Below, one piece after another: positions 27,762-37,500 of a stretch of DNA of 64,000 nt (positions are counted from its first letter, which is position 1; each line of letters starts with the position of its first letter). This DNA is from Marinifilum breve (GTDB lineage Bacteria > Bacteroidota > Bacteroidia > Bacteroidales > Marinifilaceae). The notes beneath the pieces are model-generated. The model was given only the letters and a program-made list of their open reading frames with translations, was not told the DNA's origin and did no database searches. The stretch lies in the NCBI RefSeq assembly GCF_003202155.1, contig NZ_QFLI01000010.1, positions 164,078 through 228,077 of the forward strand. Reading direction: 5' to 3'. Both the position numbers and the translations under genes were made by a program.

Positions 27762-29300
27762 ATGGAGAAGACTGTAGTGAAAAAGAGGAGTTGGACCGAT
27801 AGGTTTTTAAATGTAACGGAGAAATTCGGAAATGCCTTACCGCATCCGGCTACCTTATTTGCAATTTTTGCTGTAATGGCAATTTTATTATCGGGATTGG
27901 CATCCCTTTTCGGATGGCAGGCGGTTCATCCAGGTACCAAAGAAACCATCGAAGTGGTAAATCTATTATCCATTGAAGGATTGCATCGCATTCTGGTAGA
28001 AATGGTAGATAACTTTACCGGATTTGCACCTTTAGGAATTGTAATGGTTGCCATGTTGGGGATTGGTATTGCCGAAAGTAGTGGATTAATTGGAACATTA
28101 ATTCGTAAACTGGTATTATCGGCACCTAAAAAGATGCTAACCTTTGTATTGGTACTATCTGGTATCTTATCAAATACAGCTTCTGATGTAGGATATGTAC
28201 TTTTAATTCCTTTGGCAGGGATTATTTTCGTGGCGGTTGATCGACATCCAATTGCTGGTATGGCAGCTGCTTTTGCCGGTGTGTCTGGTGGATTCTCGGC
28301 CAACTTAATTCTGGGAACCATCGATCCTTTGATAGCAGGTCTTTCGCAAGAGGCTGCTCGCATTGTTGATCCTACGGTTACGGTAAATCCAACCGCCAAC
28401 TATTACTTTATGGTGGCTTCTACCTTTGTAATTGCCATTGTGGGTACCTTGGTTACCGATAAATTAATTGAACCACGTTTGGGTGTATATAAAGACTCTG
28501 ATTTACACAAGGAAGAAATTCATGACATTACCGATTTAGAACGCAGAGGCTTGCGTTGGGCTTTGTATGTAGTGATTTTTTTAACTGCCATTACCCTTTG
28601 GGGATTGATTCCGGAAGATGGATTCTTTAGAGGACCAGATGGTGGATTCTTAACTTCACCTTTAATTAAAGGGGTAGTAGCCTTGCTATTTTTAGGAGCA
28701 GGAGGATGTGGTATTGCATACGGATTTGGAGCCAAAGTTTTCAAAAACGATGCTGATATCATGAAGGGAATGGCTAAATCGATGCAATCCCTTGCCGGAT
28801 ACTATGTACTTGTATTTTTTGCAGCGCAATTTGTTGCCTATTTCAAATGGTCGAACTTGGGGGTAATTATGGCCATTAAAGGGGCAGGAGCATTGATGGC
28901 TGCCGAAATTGGTATGATTCCATTAATGATTCTTTTCGTGCTTCTTTCGGCACTTATTAATATGCTTATGGGATCGGCATCGGCAAAATGGGCCATTATG
29001 GCACCAATTTTCATCCCGATGTTTATGCTGATGGGTTATTCGCCGGAACTGTCGCAGGTGGTGTACCGAATAGGGGATAGTGTTACCAATGTAATTTCTC
29101 CAATGATGAGTTTCTTTGCTTTAATCATTGCTTATTTCCAGAAATACGAAAAGAATGCAGGTATTGGAACCATTATTGCGACCATGTTGCCATATTCGGT
29201 TGCATTTTTCGTGGTTTGGGTGATTGTTTTGATGGTTTGGATTCTTCTAGGATTGCCATTGGGACCAGGAGCTGGCCTTGAATACAGCATGCCGCAATAA
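27762..29300 (+). CDS. AbgT-family transporter
   Basis: A 512-residue inner-membrane protein with about 11 hydrophobic segments. Motifs fit Abg[15 protein letters not shown] near residue 24, [16 protein letters not shown] near 135, [14 protein letters not shown] near 167, and [14 protein letters not shown] near 404. Family members import p-aminobenzoyl-glutamate or export sulfonamide-like antimetabolites. Substrate is not determinable here and no p-aminobenzoyl-glutamate hydrolase gene is adjacent. Confidence 0.9.
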   Translation: MEKTVVKKRSWTDRFLNVTEKFGNALPHPATLFAIFAVMAILLSGLASLFGWQAVHPGTKETIEVVNLLSIEGLHRILVEMVDNFTGFAPLGIVMVAMLGIGIAESSGLIGTLIRKLVLSAPKKMLTFVLVLSGILSNTASDVGYVLLIPLAGIIFVAVDRHPIAGMAAAFAGVSGGFSANLILGTIDPLIAGLSQEAARIVDPTVTVNPTANYYFMVASTFVIAIVGTLVTDKLIEPRLGVYKDSDLHKEEIHDITDLERRGLRWALYVVIFLTAITLWGLIPEDGFFRGPDGGFLTSPLIKGVVALLFLGAGGCGIAYGFGAKVFKNDADIMKGMAKSMQSLAGYYVLVFFAAQFVAYFKWSNLGVIMAIKGAGALMAAEIGMIPLMILFVLLSALINMLMGSASAKWAIMAPIFIPMFMLMGYSPELSQVVYRIGDSVTNVISPMMSFFALIIAYFQKYEKNAGIGTIIATMLPYSVAFFVVWVIVLMVWILLGLPLGPGAGLEYSMPQ

Positions 29301-29356
29301 AATTTCAAAAAAAAATGCTGCTCAAATGAAATATTTCTTTTGGGTGTAAAAATATG

Positions 29357-29406
29357 AATCTCAGTACTTGTGGGGCTTTCCGCCTTATGTGCTGAGATTT
29401 TTTTAT
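29357..29406 (+). terminator. Terminator of the AbgT gene
   Basis: Stem AATCTCAG/CTGAGATT enclosing a GC-rich inner segment, then a run of T. Confidence 0.75.
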
Positions 29407-29437
29407 CACTTTTTTTTCAAAAAAATGTAGTTTTTGT

Positions 29438-29468
29438 TTTGCGAGAATCAAACAAAGGTCTATATTTG
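29438..29468 (+). promoter_or_regulatory. Promoter of tRNA-Leu
   Basis: TTTG (29438-29441), 19 bp, TATATTTG (29461-29468): an excellent match to the Bacteroidota sigma consensus TTTG-N-TAnnTTTG. It lies 19 bp before the tRNA 5' end. Confidence 0.8.
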
Positions 29469-29487
29469 CATCGCATTCAAAAGCAAT

Positions 29488-29569
29488 GCCCAGGTGGCGG
29501 AATTGGTAGACGCGCTGGTCTCAAACACCAGTGGGGCAACCCGTGCCGGTTCGATCCCGGCCCTGGGTA
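29488..29569 (+). tRNA. tRNA-Leu (anticodon CAA)
   Basis: An 82-nt cloverleaf with acceptor stem GCCCAGG/CCTGGGT, D-arm with the TGGTAGACG block, anticodon stem CTGGT/ACCAG with loop CTCAAAC (CAA, reading UUG), a long variable arm typical of class II tRNA, and a T-arm with GGTTCGATCC. CCA is not encoded. It has its own promoter and terminator. Confidence 0.97.
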
Positions 29570-29571
29570 CT

Positions 29572-29611
29572 AAAAAAATCCTTTCGATGATATTCGGAAG
29601 GATTTTTTTTT
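29572..29611 (+). terminator. Terminator of tRNA-Leu
   Basis: Stem AATCCTTTCG with CGGAAGGATT (one G-U), followed by a run of T. Confidence 0.85.
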
Positions 29612-29700
29612 ATGCTATTTTTCAATGTAAATGATCTTGGTATAAGCATATGAAAATGGCTATCGCATGTATATTAAAATTGCTTTGTAAGGCGAAACTA

Positions 29701-30414
29701 TTATTCTCCGGTACTTGTTTCTTCCACCACACTCTCTGATTCCTCATCTTCGCTATGCGATGTTGATTTGTTTGAGCCAAACAAAACATAGTCGTTATAA
29801 AATGCTTCGTTCTTGTGTTCCCATATTCTTTTTCCTACATCACAAAGTTCCGAAATCATCTTATAAAGTTCGCTACCCTTATTTAGGCGTTCTATGCTTT
29901 TTTGTTCGCGAACCGCTATGGCATCGGCCTGAGCATCTATGGCATCATCCAGTGCCTTGGTAGCAGATTCGGCAGCGGTGAAATCCTCAAGGGTTAAATT
30001 CCGCTTCGCCAATTCATCAGGCATTAACCTGGCGGTTTTAATTACATGCGATGCATAAGGGATCAATTCTTTATCGTTAAGTTTCTTTAAGCCAGTAAAT
30101 CGAAACATTCTGTATTCTTTCGTATGCTCACCCAGAGCCAATTTCGATTTAAATGCAAACTCACCAAGAATTTCTACCAATTTGCCTTTACAATTCTCTT
30201 TCTTGTTGGTGGCCAATACCTTTTGTCCTTCCCAAAACATATCCGATTCTACCTGTTTAAAGGCAAGACATTTTGCGGCAACCTCTTCATTAACATTTTC
30301 GGCATAGCCATACTTTTGAAATTCTGTGATATCGCGCTGTACGACCATAGCTACTCTATCGCTACGTTGTATTAATTCAGGGTAACTTAGATTAATGGTT
30401 TTGTTTTCTTTCAT
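29701..30414 (-). CDS. Hypothetical helical protein with acidic C-terminus
   Basis: About 237 residues from the ATG giving MKENKTINLSYPEL; a longer frame adds 11 residues. I do not recognise a family. The body (residues 1-205) is helix-rich with many Lys/Glu, while the last 25 residues are Ser/Glu-rich (SHSEDEESESVVEETS). No signal peptide or TM, so cytosolic. It lies alone beside a non-coding repeat region. Its size and helical build recall DUF6261-type proteins, but I cannot align them by eye. Confidence 0.6.
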   Translation of the reverse strand: MKENKTINLSYPELIQRSDRVAMVVQRDITEFQKYGYAENVNEEVAAKCLAFKQVESDMFWEGQKVLATNKKENCKGKLVEILGEFAFKSKLALGEHTKEYRMFRFTGLKKLNDKELIPYASHVIKTARLMPDELAKRNLTLEDFTAAESATKALDDAIDAQADAIAVREQKSIERLNKGSELYKMISELCDVGKRIWEHKNEAFYNDYVLFGSNKSTSHSEDEESESVVEETSTGE

Positions 30415-30447
30415 CTGTTTTGAATTTTGATTTAATAAATGATTCAA

Positions 30448-31228
30448 TAATAGTTATGTAGTAAAAGTTAAATTATGCATATTGAGTGATTCTTCTAAGA
30501 AAGAATGAAGTCTTCGGATATATTTACAAAAAGACTTTTGCCTCCAAGTGCTTTTAAATAAGCTATAAATTGATATTTTTTTAAGTCTTGTACATATCGT
30601 TCATTCTAATTTAGCTAATAACAGTGTTACACTTTATGTGTGTTTTGAATATAACTGAAAGGATGGTGTTTTTATTATTATGAATTGTAGAAAAATTCAT
30701 AATTGTTAATAAAATAGCCTTATGATTAAAGATACTTGGCTTACGAATAAATAACCCCACCTTAGAGAATAACAGACCATCCATACCAATAAGTAAGACT
30801 ACCATACTAGTAAGAAGAACCAGCTTACGATATGCTAATCCCAGCATACGAACCAAGAAACTTGCCGTAGGTGTTAAAAAATTGGTGCTATTTGTTAATA
30901 ACCCCAACGGGGATGACAAAAAATAGAACGGGAGTGAGAAGTCCTAGTAGGAGGATGAGATCAGATTGCTAAAGACTAATATATAATACCAGAAGATTGC
31001 TATGTCGTATGAAGAGGATAATTGTATGTATTAAACAAACAATAATATCGTATGGTAAATGCCATTAAAAATAGGGAAGGAGGTTTTGAAAATAGATAGG
31101 GGAAGTGGAATTATAGGACAGAATTAACAGGAGGTAGTATTAGAACTTATCTCAATGTATGATTCTTGAAATAAACAGCCTCAAGAGGAAATCAATTGAA
31201 TAAAGAATACTTCCTTCAATATAAATTC
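30448..31228. other. Long intergenic region holding a 21-bp periodic array and a small palindrome
   Basis: About 780 bp without a convincing gene. It includes the periodic array at 30677-30886, a CCCCAACGGGG palindrome at 30902-30912, and AT-rich, G-A-rich sequence up to the promoter at 31229. A 102-codon minus-strand frame exists but looks like a by-product of the repeat. Confidence 0.6.
30677..30886. repeat. Degenerate array with exact 21-bp period
   Basis: Units begin at 30677, 30698, 30719, 30740, 30761, 30782, 30803, 30824, 30845 and, more weakly, 30866. Each starts with a C-W-TA-N-R-A-like heptamer (CTTACGA, CATACGA, CATACTA, CTTATGA and similar); bases 3-4 are TA in every unit, while the following 14 bases vary. 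On the minus strand the core reads TCGTAAGCTGG or TCGTATGCTGG. The 21-bp spacing equals two turns of B-DNA, so the motifs face one side of the helix. Confidence 0.75.
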
Positions 31229-31257
31229 TTTGGAAATGAATGGATCAAGTATATTTG
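31229..31257 (+). promoter_or_regulatory. Promoter for the TIM-barrel gene
   Basis: TTTG (31229-31232), 17 bp, TATATTTG (31250-31257). Transcription would start near 31264, downstream of an upstream in-frame TTG at 31230, so that TTG cannot be the start. Confidence 0.7.
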
Positions 31258-31301
31258 CACCCATTAAAACACACAACACTAATACTAACAATAAACAATT
31301 G

Positions 31302-31988
31302 ATGAGAGAGATGAGCATAGATCTTATATTCATGCTAACCAGGGATGATAAAACAGTACAAGATGCCAGAAAGTATGTGAAGGAAATTGTGGCAGAGGGC
31401 GTAAAACATATCGGTTTTAAAGATGTTGGTTTGCCTTTTGAAGATCTGAAAGAATTAACACAAGATTTGAGGCAGGCAGGAGTTACGGTTTACCTGGAAG
31501 TGGTAAGTTTAGATTCGGAGAGCGAAATCAACTCAGCAAAGGTGGCAATGGATTTAAATGTAGATTACCTGTTGGGCGGTACAAGACCAGAACTAATTGC
31601 TCCTTTGGTGAAAGATCATTCATTAAAATATTATCCTTTTGTAGGTCGCGTTGAAGATCACCCAAGTATTTTGAAGGGAAGCATTACTGAAATAGCTACA
31701 CAAGCCGAAGAAATAACTAGTCTTGATGGTGTAGATGGATTGGATTTATTGGCTTATCGCCACGCCGAGGAAGATATTCCAAGTTTAATTAAAGAAGTAT
31801 GTAAACTATCAAAAAAGCCGATAATTGTAGCTGGCAGTATTGATAGTGTATCGAGGATAGAAGCCGTAAAAGCAACCAATGCTGCTGCTTTTACGGTAGG
31901 AACGGCAGCCTTTGAACGTTCATTCCCAGCCAACAAACCAGGGGTTGGAGGACAGGTTGAATGTATTCTAAAAACTTGTGCAAGTTAA
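31302..31988 (+). CDS. TIM-barrel protein of unknown substrate (HisA/triosephosphate-like fold)
   Basis: About 228 residues, MREMSIDLIFMLTRDD..., or 225 residues from the next ATG at 31311. Beta-alpha repeats are clear: GVKHIGFKDVG, VTVYLEVVS, VDYLLGGTR, KYYPFVGRV, VDGLDLLAY, KPIIVAGSID and AAAFTVGTAAF. The last two look like the phosphate-binding loops of HisA/NanE-type barrels. I do not assign a reaction. The start is set by a TTTG-N17-TATATTTG promoter whose -33 box covers the only upstream alternative. Next come two small-RNA-like elements. Confidence 0.65.
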   Translation: MREMSIDLIFMLTRDDKTVQDARKYVKEIVAEGVKHIGFKDVGLPFEDLKELTQDLRQAGVTVYLEVVSLDSESEINSAKVAMDLNVDYLLGGTRPELIAPLVKDHSLKYYPFVGRVEDHPSILKGSITEIATQAEEITSLDGVDGLDLLAYRHAEEDIPSLIKEVCKLSKKPIIVAGSIDSVSRIEAVKATNAAAFTVGTAAFERSFPANKPGVGGQVECILKTCAS

Positions 31989-32043
31989 GTTCGAATAAAA
32001 GCAACAATCTGTAAAATTTTACATTCTTTAACACTTCTTCTCA

Positions 32044-32163
32044 TTTGTTAACCGAAATGTTAAATACATTTGTTACAGACAAAAGAGATAGATTAGGTTT
32101 TTTCATAGAATAATAGATTAGGAGTTTAAATAGATTACCCGGCTTACCAGCCGGGTTTTTTAT
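32044..32163 (+). ncRNA. Putative small RNA copy 4, with promoter
   Basis: Promoter TTTG (32044-32047), 17 bp, TACATTTG (32065-32072). Predicted RNA from about 32078 to the terminator ACCCGGCT-TACC-AGCCGGGT plus T-run (32137-32161). It shares with the 17.7-kb units the TACATTTG element, an ACAAAA-AGAGA stretch and TTTTTTCATAGAAT, but has a diverged core in which ATAGATTAGG occurs twice, and a different hairpin. No conserved reading frame. Confidence 0.6.
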
Positions 32164-32237
32164 TTTGTATACATTTCTAGAAAACGGAGCTTAAGTTTCT
32201 TTAACTTCCTTTGAGACCATTTAACGATTAAATGAGA

Positions 32238-32338
32238 TACTTTTACAATAGAGAAAACAAACAAGTAGTTTCTCTTAGATTTAGGTTAGTAAATAGTGGT
32301 TAGTAAAGAAAGCTTAGGGTGGTGCCTAAGCTTTTTTC
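32238..32338 (+). ncRNA. Putative small RNA copy 5
   Basis: Weak -7 element TACTTTTA (32238-32245), one mismatch. Predicted RNA from about 32250 to terminator AAAGCTTAGG/CCTAAGCTTT plus T-run (32309-32337). The core at 32275-32303 matches the 17.7-kb units over 29 of 29 bases, although hairpin and 5' part are unrelated in sequence. Core conserved, hairpin replaced: the core is likely the functional part. Confidence 0.6.
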
Positions 32339-32490
32339 GTTTGTAGCAAGTACTTGTATACTGCACCATGCGCAAGGAATTTTGGCTGGGACGGAATTTA
32401 TTTTAAATAAAATATAGAATTAAGTGAACATATTTTGTAGATTTGTATATCAATTAACAGTTTAATCTTTTTTAATATAAAATCCCAACC

Positions 32491-32937
32491 ATGAAAAAAT
32501 CAATAGTTATATTATTTGTGCTGATTGGATTTTCATTAAGTGCACAGAATACGAAACTTGAAGTATTAAAAGAATTTGTTGCAGGTTCAATAAGTTTTAA
32601 TGATGAATTTGCAGATTTAGGACAACCAATTGTTACCATCAATAAATTAGCAGAAAAGCAAGCTGATAAAACAATTGACTTGACCAAAGAGAATATCAAA
32701 GAAACATTGGAACTTGCTAAAACTTACAAAACCTGTATTATTACTGTTGGTGTACATACCATTGTAAAAATTACCGATTTTGAGAATTGTAGTCCAAGTG
32801 GTGCTTGGGGAGCAAATATGCCAATGGCAAAAGGATATGTTCAGAAAGCTGGTGTATTGAACGAGAAGAATGACTATATCAAAAACATCATTGGTCGACC
32901 AGGATCTCAGGAGAGAAAAGTTTTTCTTTTTAAATAA
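32491..32937 (+). CDS. Small exported protein of unknown function
   Basis: A 148-residue protein with a signal peptide (residues 1-19, cut near SLSAQ). The mature part is mixed alpha/beta with one Cys pair candidate (KTCIITV and ENCSPSG). I recognise no family. A TAGATTTG -7-like element lies at 32438-32445, 46 bp upstream. Probably periplasmic. It converges on the PorP/OmpA gene through a shared terminator. Confidence 0.6.
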   Translation: MKKSIVILFVLIGFSLSAQNTKLEVLKEFVAGSISFNDEFADLGQPIVTINKLAEKQADKTIDLTKENIKETLELAKTYKTCIITVGVHTIVKITDFENCSPSGAWGANMPMAKGYVQKAGVLNEKNDYIKNIIGRPGSQERKVFLFK

Positions 32938-32954
32938 AGAAATCAAAATAATTA

Positions 32955-32986
32955 AAAAGCCCGATATGAATTCATATCGGGCTTTT
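32955..32986. terminator. Bidirectional terminator, perfect 32-bp palindrome
   Basis: GCCCGATATGAA/TTCATATCGGGC with four A before and four T after, fully symmetric, between two converging genes. Confidence 0.9.
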
Positions 32987-32990
32987 GTTT

Positions 32991-34577
32991 TTATTGATAG
33001 TCGTAAATTTCGAAAGTAACACGTCTGTTGTTGGCCCTGCTTTGATTGTCGGTATTTGCCACAACTGGATTGCTTTCTCCGTGTGGAATAATGATAATTC
33101 GATTGTCGGGTACACCATTTAAAATTAAATAGTTTTTAACCGTTGTAAGGCGTTTATAGGCCAATTCGATATTTGAGTCATCCGAACCAATATCATCGGT
33201 ATGTCCATGCATTTTAAGAATGTAAGAATTGTTTTCTACCATCATTTTGATAACGGTAACCAGTTTCCTGCGAGAATATTCGGTTAATTCATATTTACCA
33301 AAGGCAAAATAGATATTTTCCAAACGCTCTTCCATTTCGATTCTTTCTTCTTTTTGTTCAGGACAGCCATTGTTTGCTGCAATACCAGGAATCTCAGGAC
33401 AATAATCTTCACTATCTACCACACCATCCTGATCAGAATCAACAGGACAACCATTTTCATCAACAATATAGAAAGGTGGAGTTCCCGGGCAATCGTCCTT
33501 TTCATCAGGTACACCATCCCGATCTTCATCACTCATTTTCTCTTCTTTCTCCATCTGTTCCAACTCTTGGCGCAAGCGGTCAATCTTTTTGTACTTTTCA
33601 GCCAATAATGATTTTAAGGTGCTCACATCATTGTCCAGAATTCTTTCCGGTTCTCTTTTCTTTTTTGATTTTAATCGATATCCGATAAGGAATTCATGAT
33701 TATTGGAAGAATATCTTCCTGTTTTCTGAATGCCAATATCGTAAGAATACCCAATTACAAAGTTCTTTAATACATTCACACCCACATTTAATCCAACCGA
33801 AAAATCGTCTCTGTAGTTTACTGCAAACCAACCTTTGTCTGCAAGTTTGGCGATAACATTTACATCAAACTGAACAGGAGAGCTATCGGCATATCTCATC
33901 ATAAGGTATGGCGTAACACTCAGGTCTTTAATGCGCGGAATTTTAAACTCATAACCTCCGCTTAACATGGCATGACGAACCAGGTTGTATGATGATTCAG
34001 ATCCATCATTGCTTTCACTCACCGAATTGTTTAAAAGTTGTGGAATGGTTAAACCCACCACAACATTTTTATAGGTGTAATACAAACCCATATTGGCCAT
34101 GAGTTCGGTATTTTTAAAATCTGTATTAATTAGGTAAGGATCATCGGGATTTGCTCTTAAATCCTTCATGTTTACCCTAAAATCGGATATTCCGGCAGAC
34201 AGACCAAATCTTAAAAAGTGATCGGTAGCAATTTCAAGCCTGTAAGAATAGCTTGCCAAAGCTTGTGTGTTGTCAAAAATTCCAACATTGTCGTTTACCA
34301 GGCTAAAACCAAGTCCGTATTTTGCTTCTTTTAGAGCAGCATCGGCAGTAAAAACATGTGTAACCTGTCCGCCATCAAAATCGGCAAATTTCTGATTTCT
34401 TAACATGTATGCATTAAACAGGTTGTTGGCTCCTGCAGCAGCAGGGTTGTACACTGTGGGATTGATATAGTATTGGTCGAGCAAGGGAACCTGCTGCGCC
34501 TTTAGCTTATTTCCGCAGAAACAAACCAGAATAAAAATGAATATCGGAATATATTTAGTAAGGTAAAATTGTTTCAT
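32991..34577 (-). CDS. PorP/SprF-family outer-membrane protein with OmpA-like C-terminus
   Basis: A 528-residue protein: signal peptide (residues 1-27), a PorP/SprF beta-barrel region (about 30-300, starting LLDQYYINPTVYNPAAAGANN), a calcium-binding thrombospondin type 3 repeat linker (DRDGVPDEKDDCPG, DQDGVVDSEDYCPE; about 345-405) and an OmpA C-terminal peptidoglycan-binding domain (about 415-525; HGHTDDIGSDDSN). PorP/SprF proteins belong to type IX secretion and attach or translocate type B C-terminal-domain cargo. It lies 12 bp after the cargo gene, on the same strand. Confidence 0.9.
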   Translation of the reverse strand: MKQFYLTKYIPIFIFILVCFCGNKLKAQQVPLLDQYYINPTVYNPAAAGANNLFNAYMLRNQKFADFDGGQVTHVFTADAALKEAKYGLGFSLVNDNVGIFDNTQALASYSYRLEIATDHFLRFGLSAGISDFRVNMKDLRANPDDPYLINTDFKNTELMANMGLYYTYKNVVVGLTIPQLLNNSVSESNDGSESSYNLVRHAMLSGGYEFKIPRIKDLSVTPYLMMRYADSSPVQFDVNVIAKLADKGWFAVNYRDDFSVGLNVGVNVLKNFVIGYSYDIGIQKTGRYSSNNHEFLIGYRLKSKKKREPERILDNDVSTLKSLLAEKYKKIDRLRQELEQMEKEEKMSDEDRDGVPDEKDDCPGTPPFYIVDENGCPVDSDQDGVVDSEDYCPEIPGIAANNGCPEQKEERIEMEERLENIYFAFGKYELTEYSRRKLVTVIKMMVENNSYILKMHGHTDDIGSDDSNIELAYKRLTTVKNYLILNGVPDNRIIIIPHGESNPVVANTDNQSRANNRRVTFEIYDYQ

Positions 34578-34589
34578 TGCTGCGTGGTT

Positions 34590-37500
34590 TTAATTTCCCA
34601 GAATTGATAAGCTTCCTTTTACAGGTTTAATTTCTCCTGATTCAAATTCAATTAGATAATAGTATGCACCATTAGGTAGAATTGAACCGTTAAAGCTTCC
34701 TTTCCAATCGTTTTGATATGATTTAGAGTGGTAAACTTCCTGACCGTAGATATTAAAAATGTATACTTCCGGGTTTCCTAAACTCGGATCATAATGAATC
34801 TTCCAGGTATCATTTATTCCATCTCCATTAGGAGTTAAAGCGTTATTAACAATGATCTGTTGATCTTCATCCAGTTTTATTTCAACCAATTGTCCGGCAT
34901 CAGAAGAGCGACATGCATTTCCATCAACTACCAAAACCTGGTAGGTGCCAGATTCAAGATTGGTAAGTTCATAAACTGGATTATCGCTTGTTGTAGTTTC
35001 TCCTGGATTAATGATGTAAGTATAAGGAGCAACACCTTCCGAAACCGAAATTACCAGGTTACCATCGTATCCCGTGTGTACATCGGTGCTTACAATCTGT
35101 AATTTTGGATTGCTTTGTAGTGTGTAATTCGGTTTTGCTGCAATTAGTTCATCCTTACAGTTTCCAACACTTACAAACAAGTTAGAGTTGATGTTTGGAA
35201 CAATATCTTCAAATACAATTGGACCTCCATCTCCAACAATTTCCGAAAGGATGTTGTCACCATCCTGAAGAACGTATTCAATGCCAGAAATTGTACTGGT
35301 CAATTCAATATCAATGGCTTCTCCCTCACAAAACTCTTCCGGAGTAGCAAAGTTTTCAACAGAATTGGTGCTGATATCTGGAACAGTAATTAATTTGGTA
35401 TTGTCAAGAGCAAGTGGATCAGTACAAACTGTTTCGTGTGCATAAACTGTATATGTACTACTAGTGCTCGGATATTGTTCTGGAAACTGAATGGTGCCAC
35501 CATTTCCAACTACATTGGGTTCGATTAGCTTGCTGCCATCATGCAATTGATAAAAAATATCAGCTTGACTGTTTTCTACCGAAATAACTACCTCTTCGCC
35601 TGCACAAATGGTATCGCGATTGCTTAAAATGATTTTGCTGATTTCAGGAGAGTGGTGTACATCAACATCCACTGTGTATCGAATGTCAACTGGAGCCAAA
35701 CATCTTTCACCTAATGCTTCAATTCTATAAGTGGTTGAATTGGCAGGAGCTGTTGGTTCAAAGTGAATCTCTTCGTTATTGCCTGTTATAGGAGAGCCAA
35801 TGGCTGTGCTTTCTTCCCAAAGTTGATATTGAACTCTTGTGTCGGTGGGAGTTAGTGAAATAACAACTTGCTCACCTTCACAAATGGTATGTTTATCGAT
35901 TGTAGGATGAAGATGAATTTCTGGTTGTAAACCAACATTAACTCTTATGCTTTCATCGAGATATTGCTGGGTACCACAAGCATCGTTGGTAGCGATTATC
36001 TGGTAGGTTACCGAACGGAAAGGTGAGAATTCAGGAAATGATAAGGCCGAACCTGTCCCATCAATAGCGTCGCCTTCCAGATAGGTACCATCAAAAAGTT
36101 GATATTTTACGCCTACTTCACTTGAATCAATGGAGATAATGGTATTTTCTCCAACACAAATTTCAGGTTCTGAAATGCTAACATCCATTGTTGTAACTGG
36201 CAATGCAATCACTGCTAGATCATATTTGTTTTGTAAATCAAGTCTGTCATTACACCCAGCCATGGTGGTTTCCACAATGTAGGTGGTACTTGTTGTTGGC
36301 GAAACCGAGGTAAAGTTAACTGTTCCGCTATTTCCGGTTGCCATGTCCAGAACCGATCCGGTTTGATCCTTTAACCAATAAGACAAACCAGCTTCAGAAT
36401 TTTCAACTGAAATTACCACAGGTGTATTTAAGCTTTCACAAATCTGAGTGTGATCTGCTGTAACTGCTAAATCGAGTTTTGGTCCAGTGTTTACAGTAAT
36501 GTTACTGGTGTTTGGATAAAGAACAGGAGAGGCACATAGTAAGTTTTGTGCTTGAATACTTAGCGTTTGCGATTGTTTAGGCTTAATAAAAATGCTAATG
36601 TCAGTGCCATTGCCTTCAACTTCTCCTAATTTTCCTTCGATGCTACCAATCACTTCATACTTGATTGCATTTTCGCTTCCGGTAATGGTAACTGCAATAA
36701 TTTCACCTTCGCAAATTGTGGCGGGATCAACAGAATAATTGATTGTGCCTGCAGGTTGCGGATGCACCGTAACTGCGACTTGATTGGTGAACTCGTATAC
36801 ATTTGAGCAGGTAGATTTTATTGCATCTACCAGGTAATTGTTAGTGCTAAGCGGACTAATTGCTGGAAAATCGATTTGACTGCCATTGCCGGCAATAGGA
36901 GTACCAATGTTTCCAGATGCATCCTTCAATTGATATTGCACATCGTTCTCGGTGTTTTCAATACTGATAATTGTTGATTCACCTTCGCAAATTTCAGCAG
37001 AATTTGCTTTTATAACAAGATCCAAATCAGGTTTTGGATTTACAGTAATTGTGGCTTTCTGATTTAAGGTGTTTACCTTACTACAATTGTTTTTAATTGC
37101 TTGAATTTCGTAGGTTGTTGAAGAGCTTGGTGAAATATTAAATTCAATACTTCCACCGTTTCCTTTGATGCTCGATCCAATTGTTGAACTTCCATCATAC
37201 AATTGATAATTCACATCATTTTCACTTCCATCTACGAAAATAGAAATGCTCTCACCTTCACAAATATCAGCAAAGTTTGGTGTTACATTAAGCGTGATAT
37301 CAGCCTGTGGCTTTACTGTAATCTCAATGGTATTATCTAAATCTTTAGTTTCAGAACACTCTGTTGAGTTAATTTCAACATGGTAGGTGGTAGTTGCGTT
37401 AGGGCTTACTCCTGCAAAAGAAATTGAATTTCCATCGCCTGTTATTGGAGTTCCTACCGGATTCGTACCATCAGTAAGTTGATATTCCACTCCATTTTCA

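Noticed and set aside
30611-30919. 102-codon minus-strand frame rich in Leu/Val/Gly heptads
   Set aside because: Its heptad pattern is the translation of the 21-bp periodic repeat (21 bp is 7 codons). No promoter or ribosome site is seen and the start lies in a palindrome. Treated as repeat, not gene.
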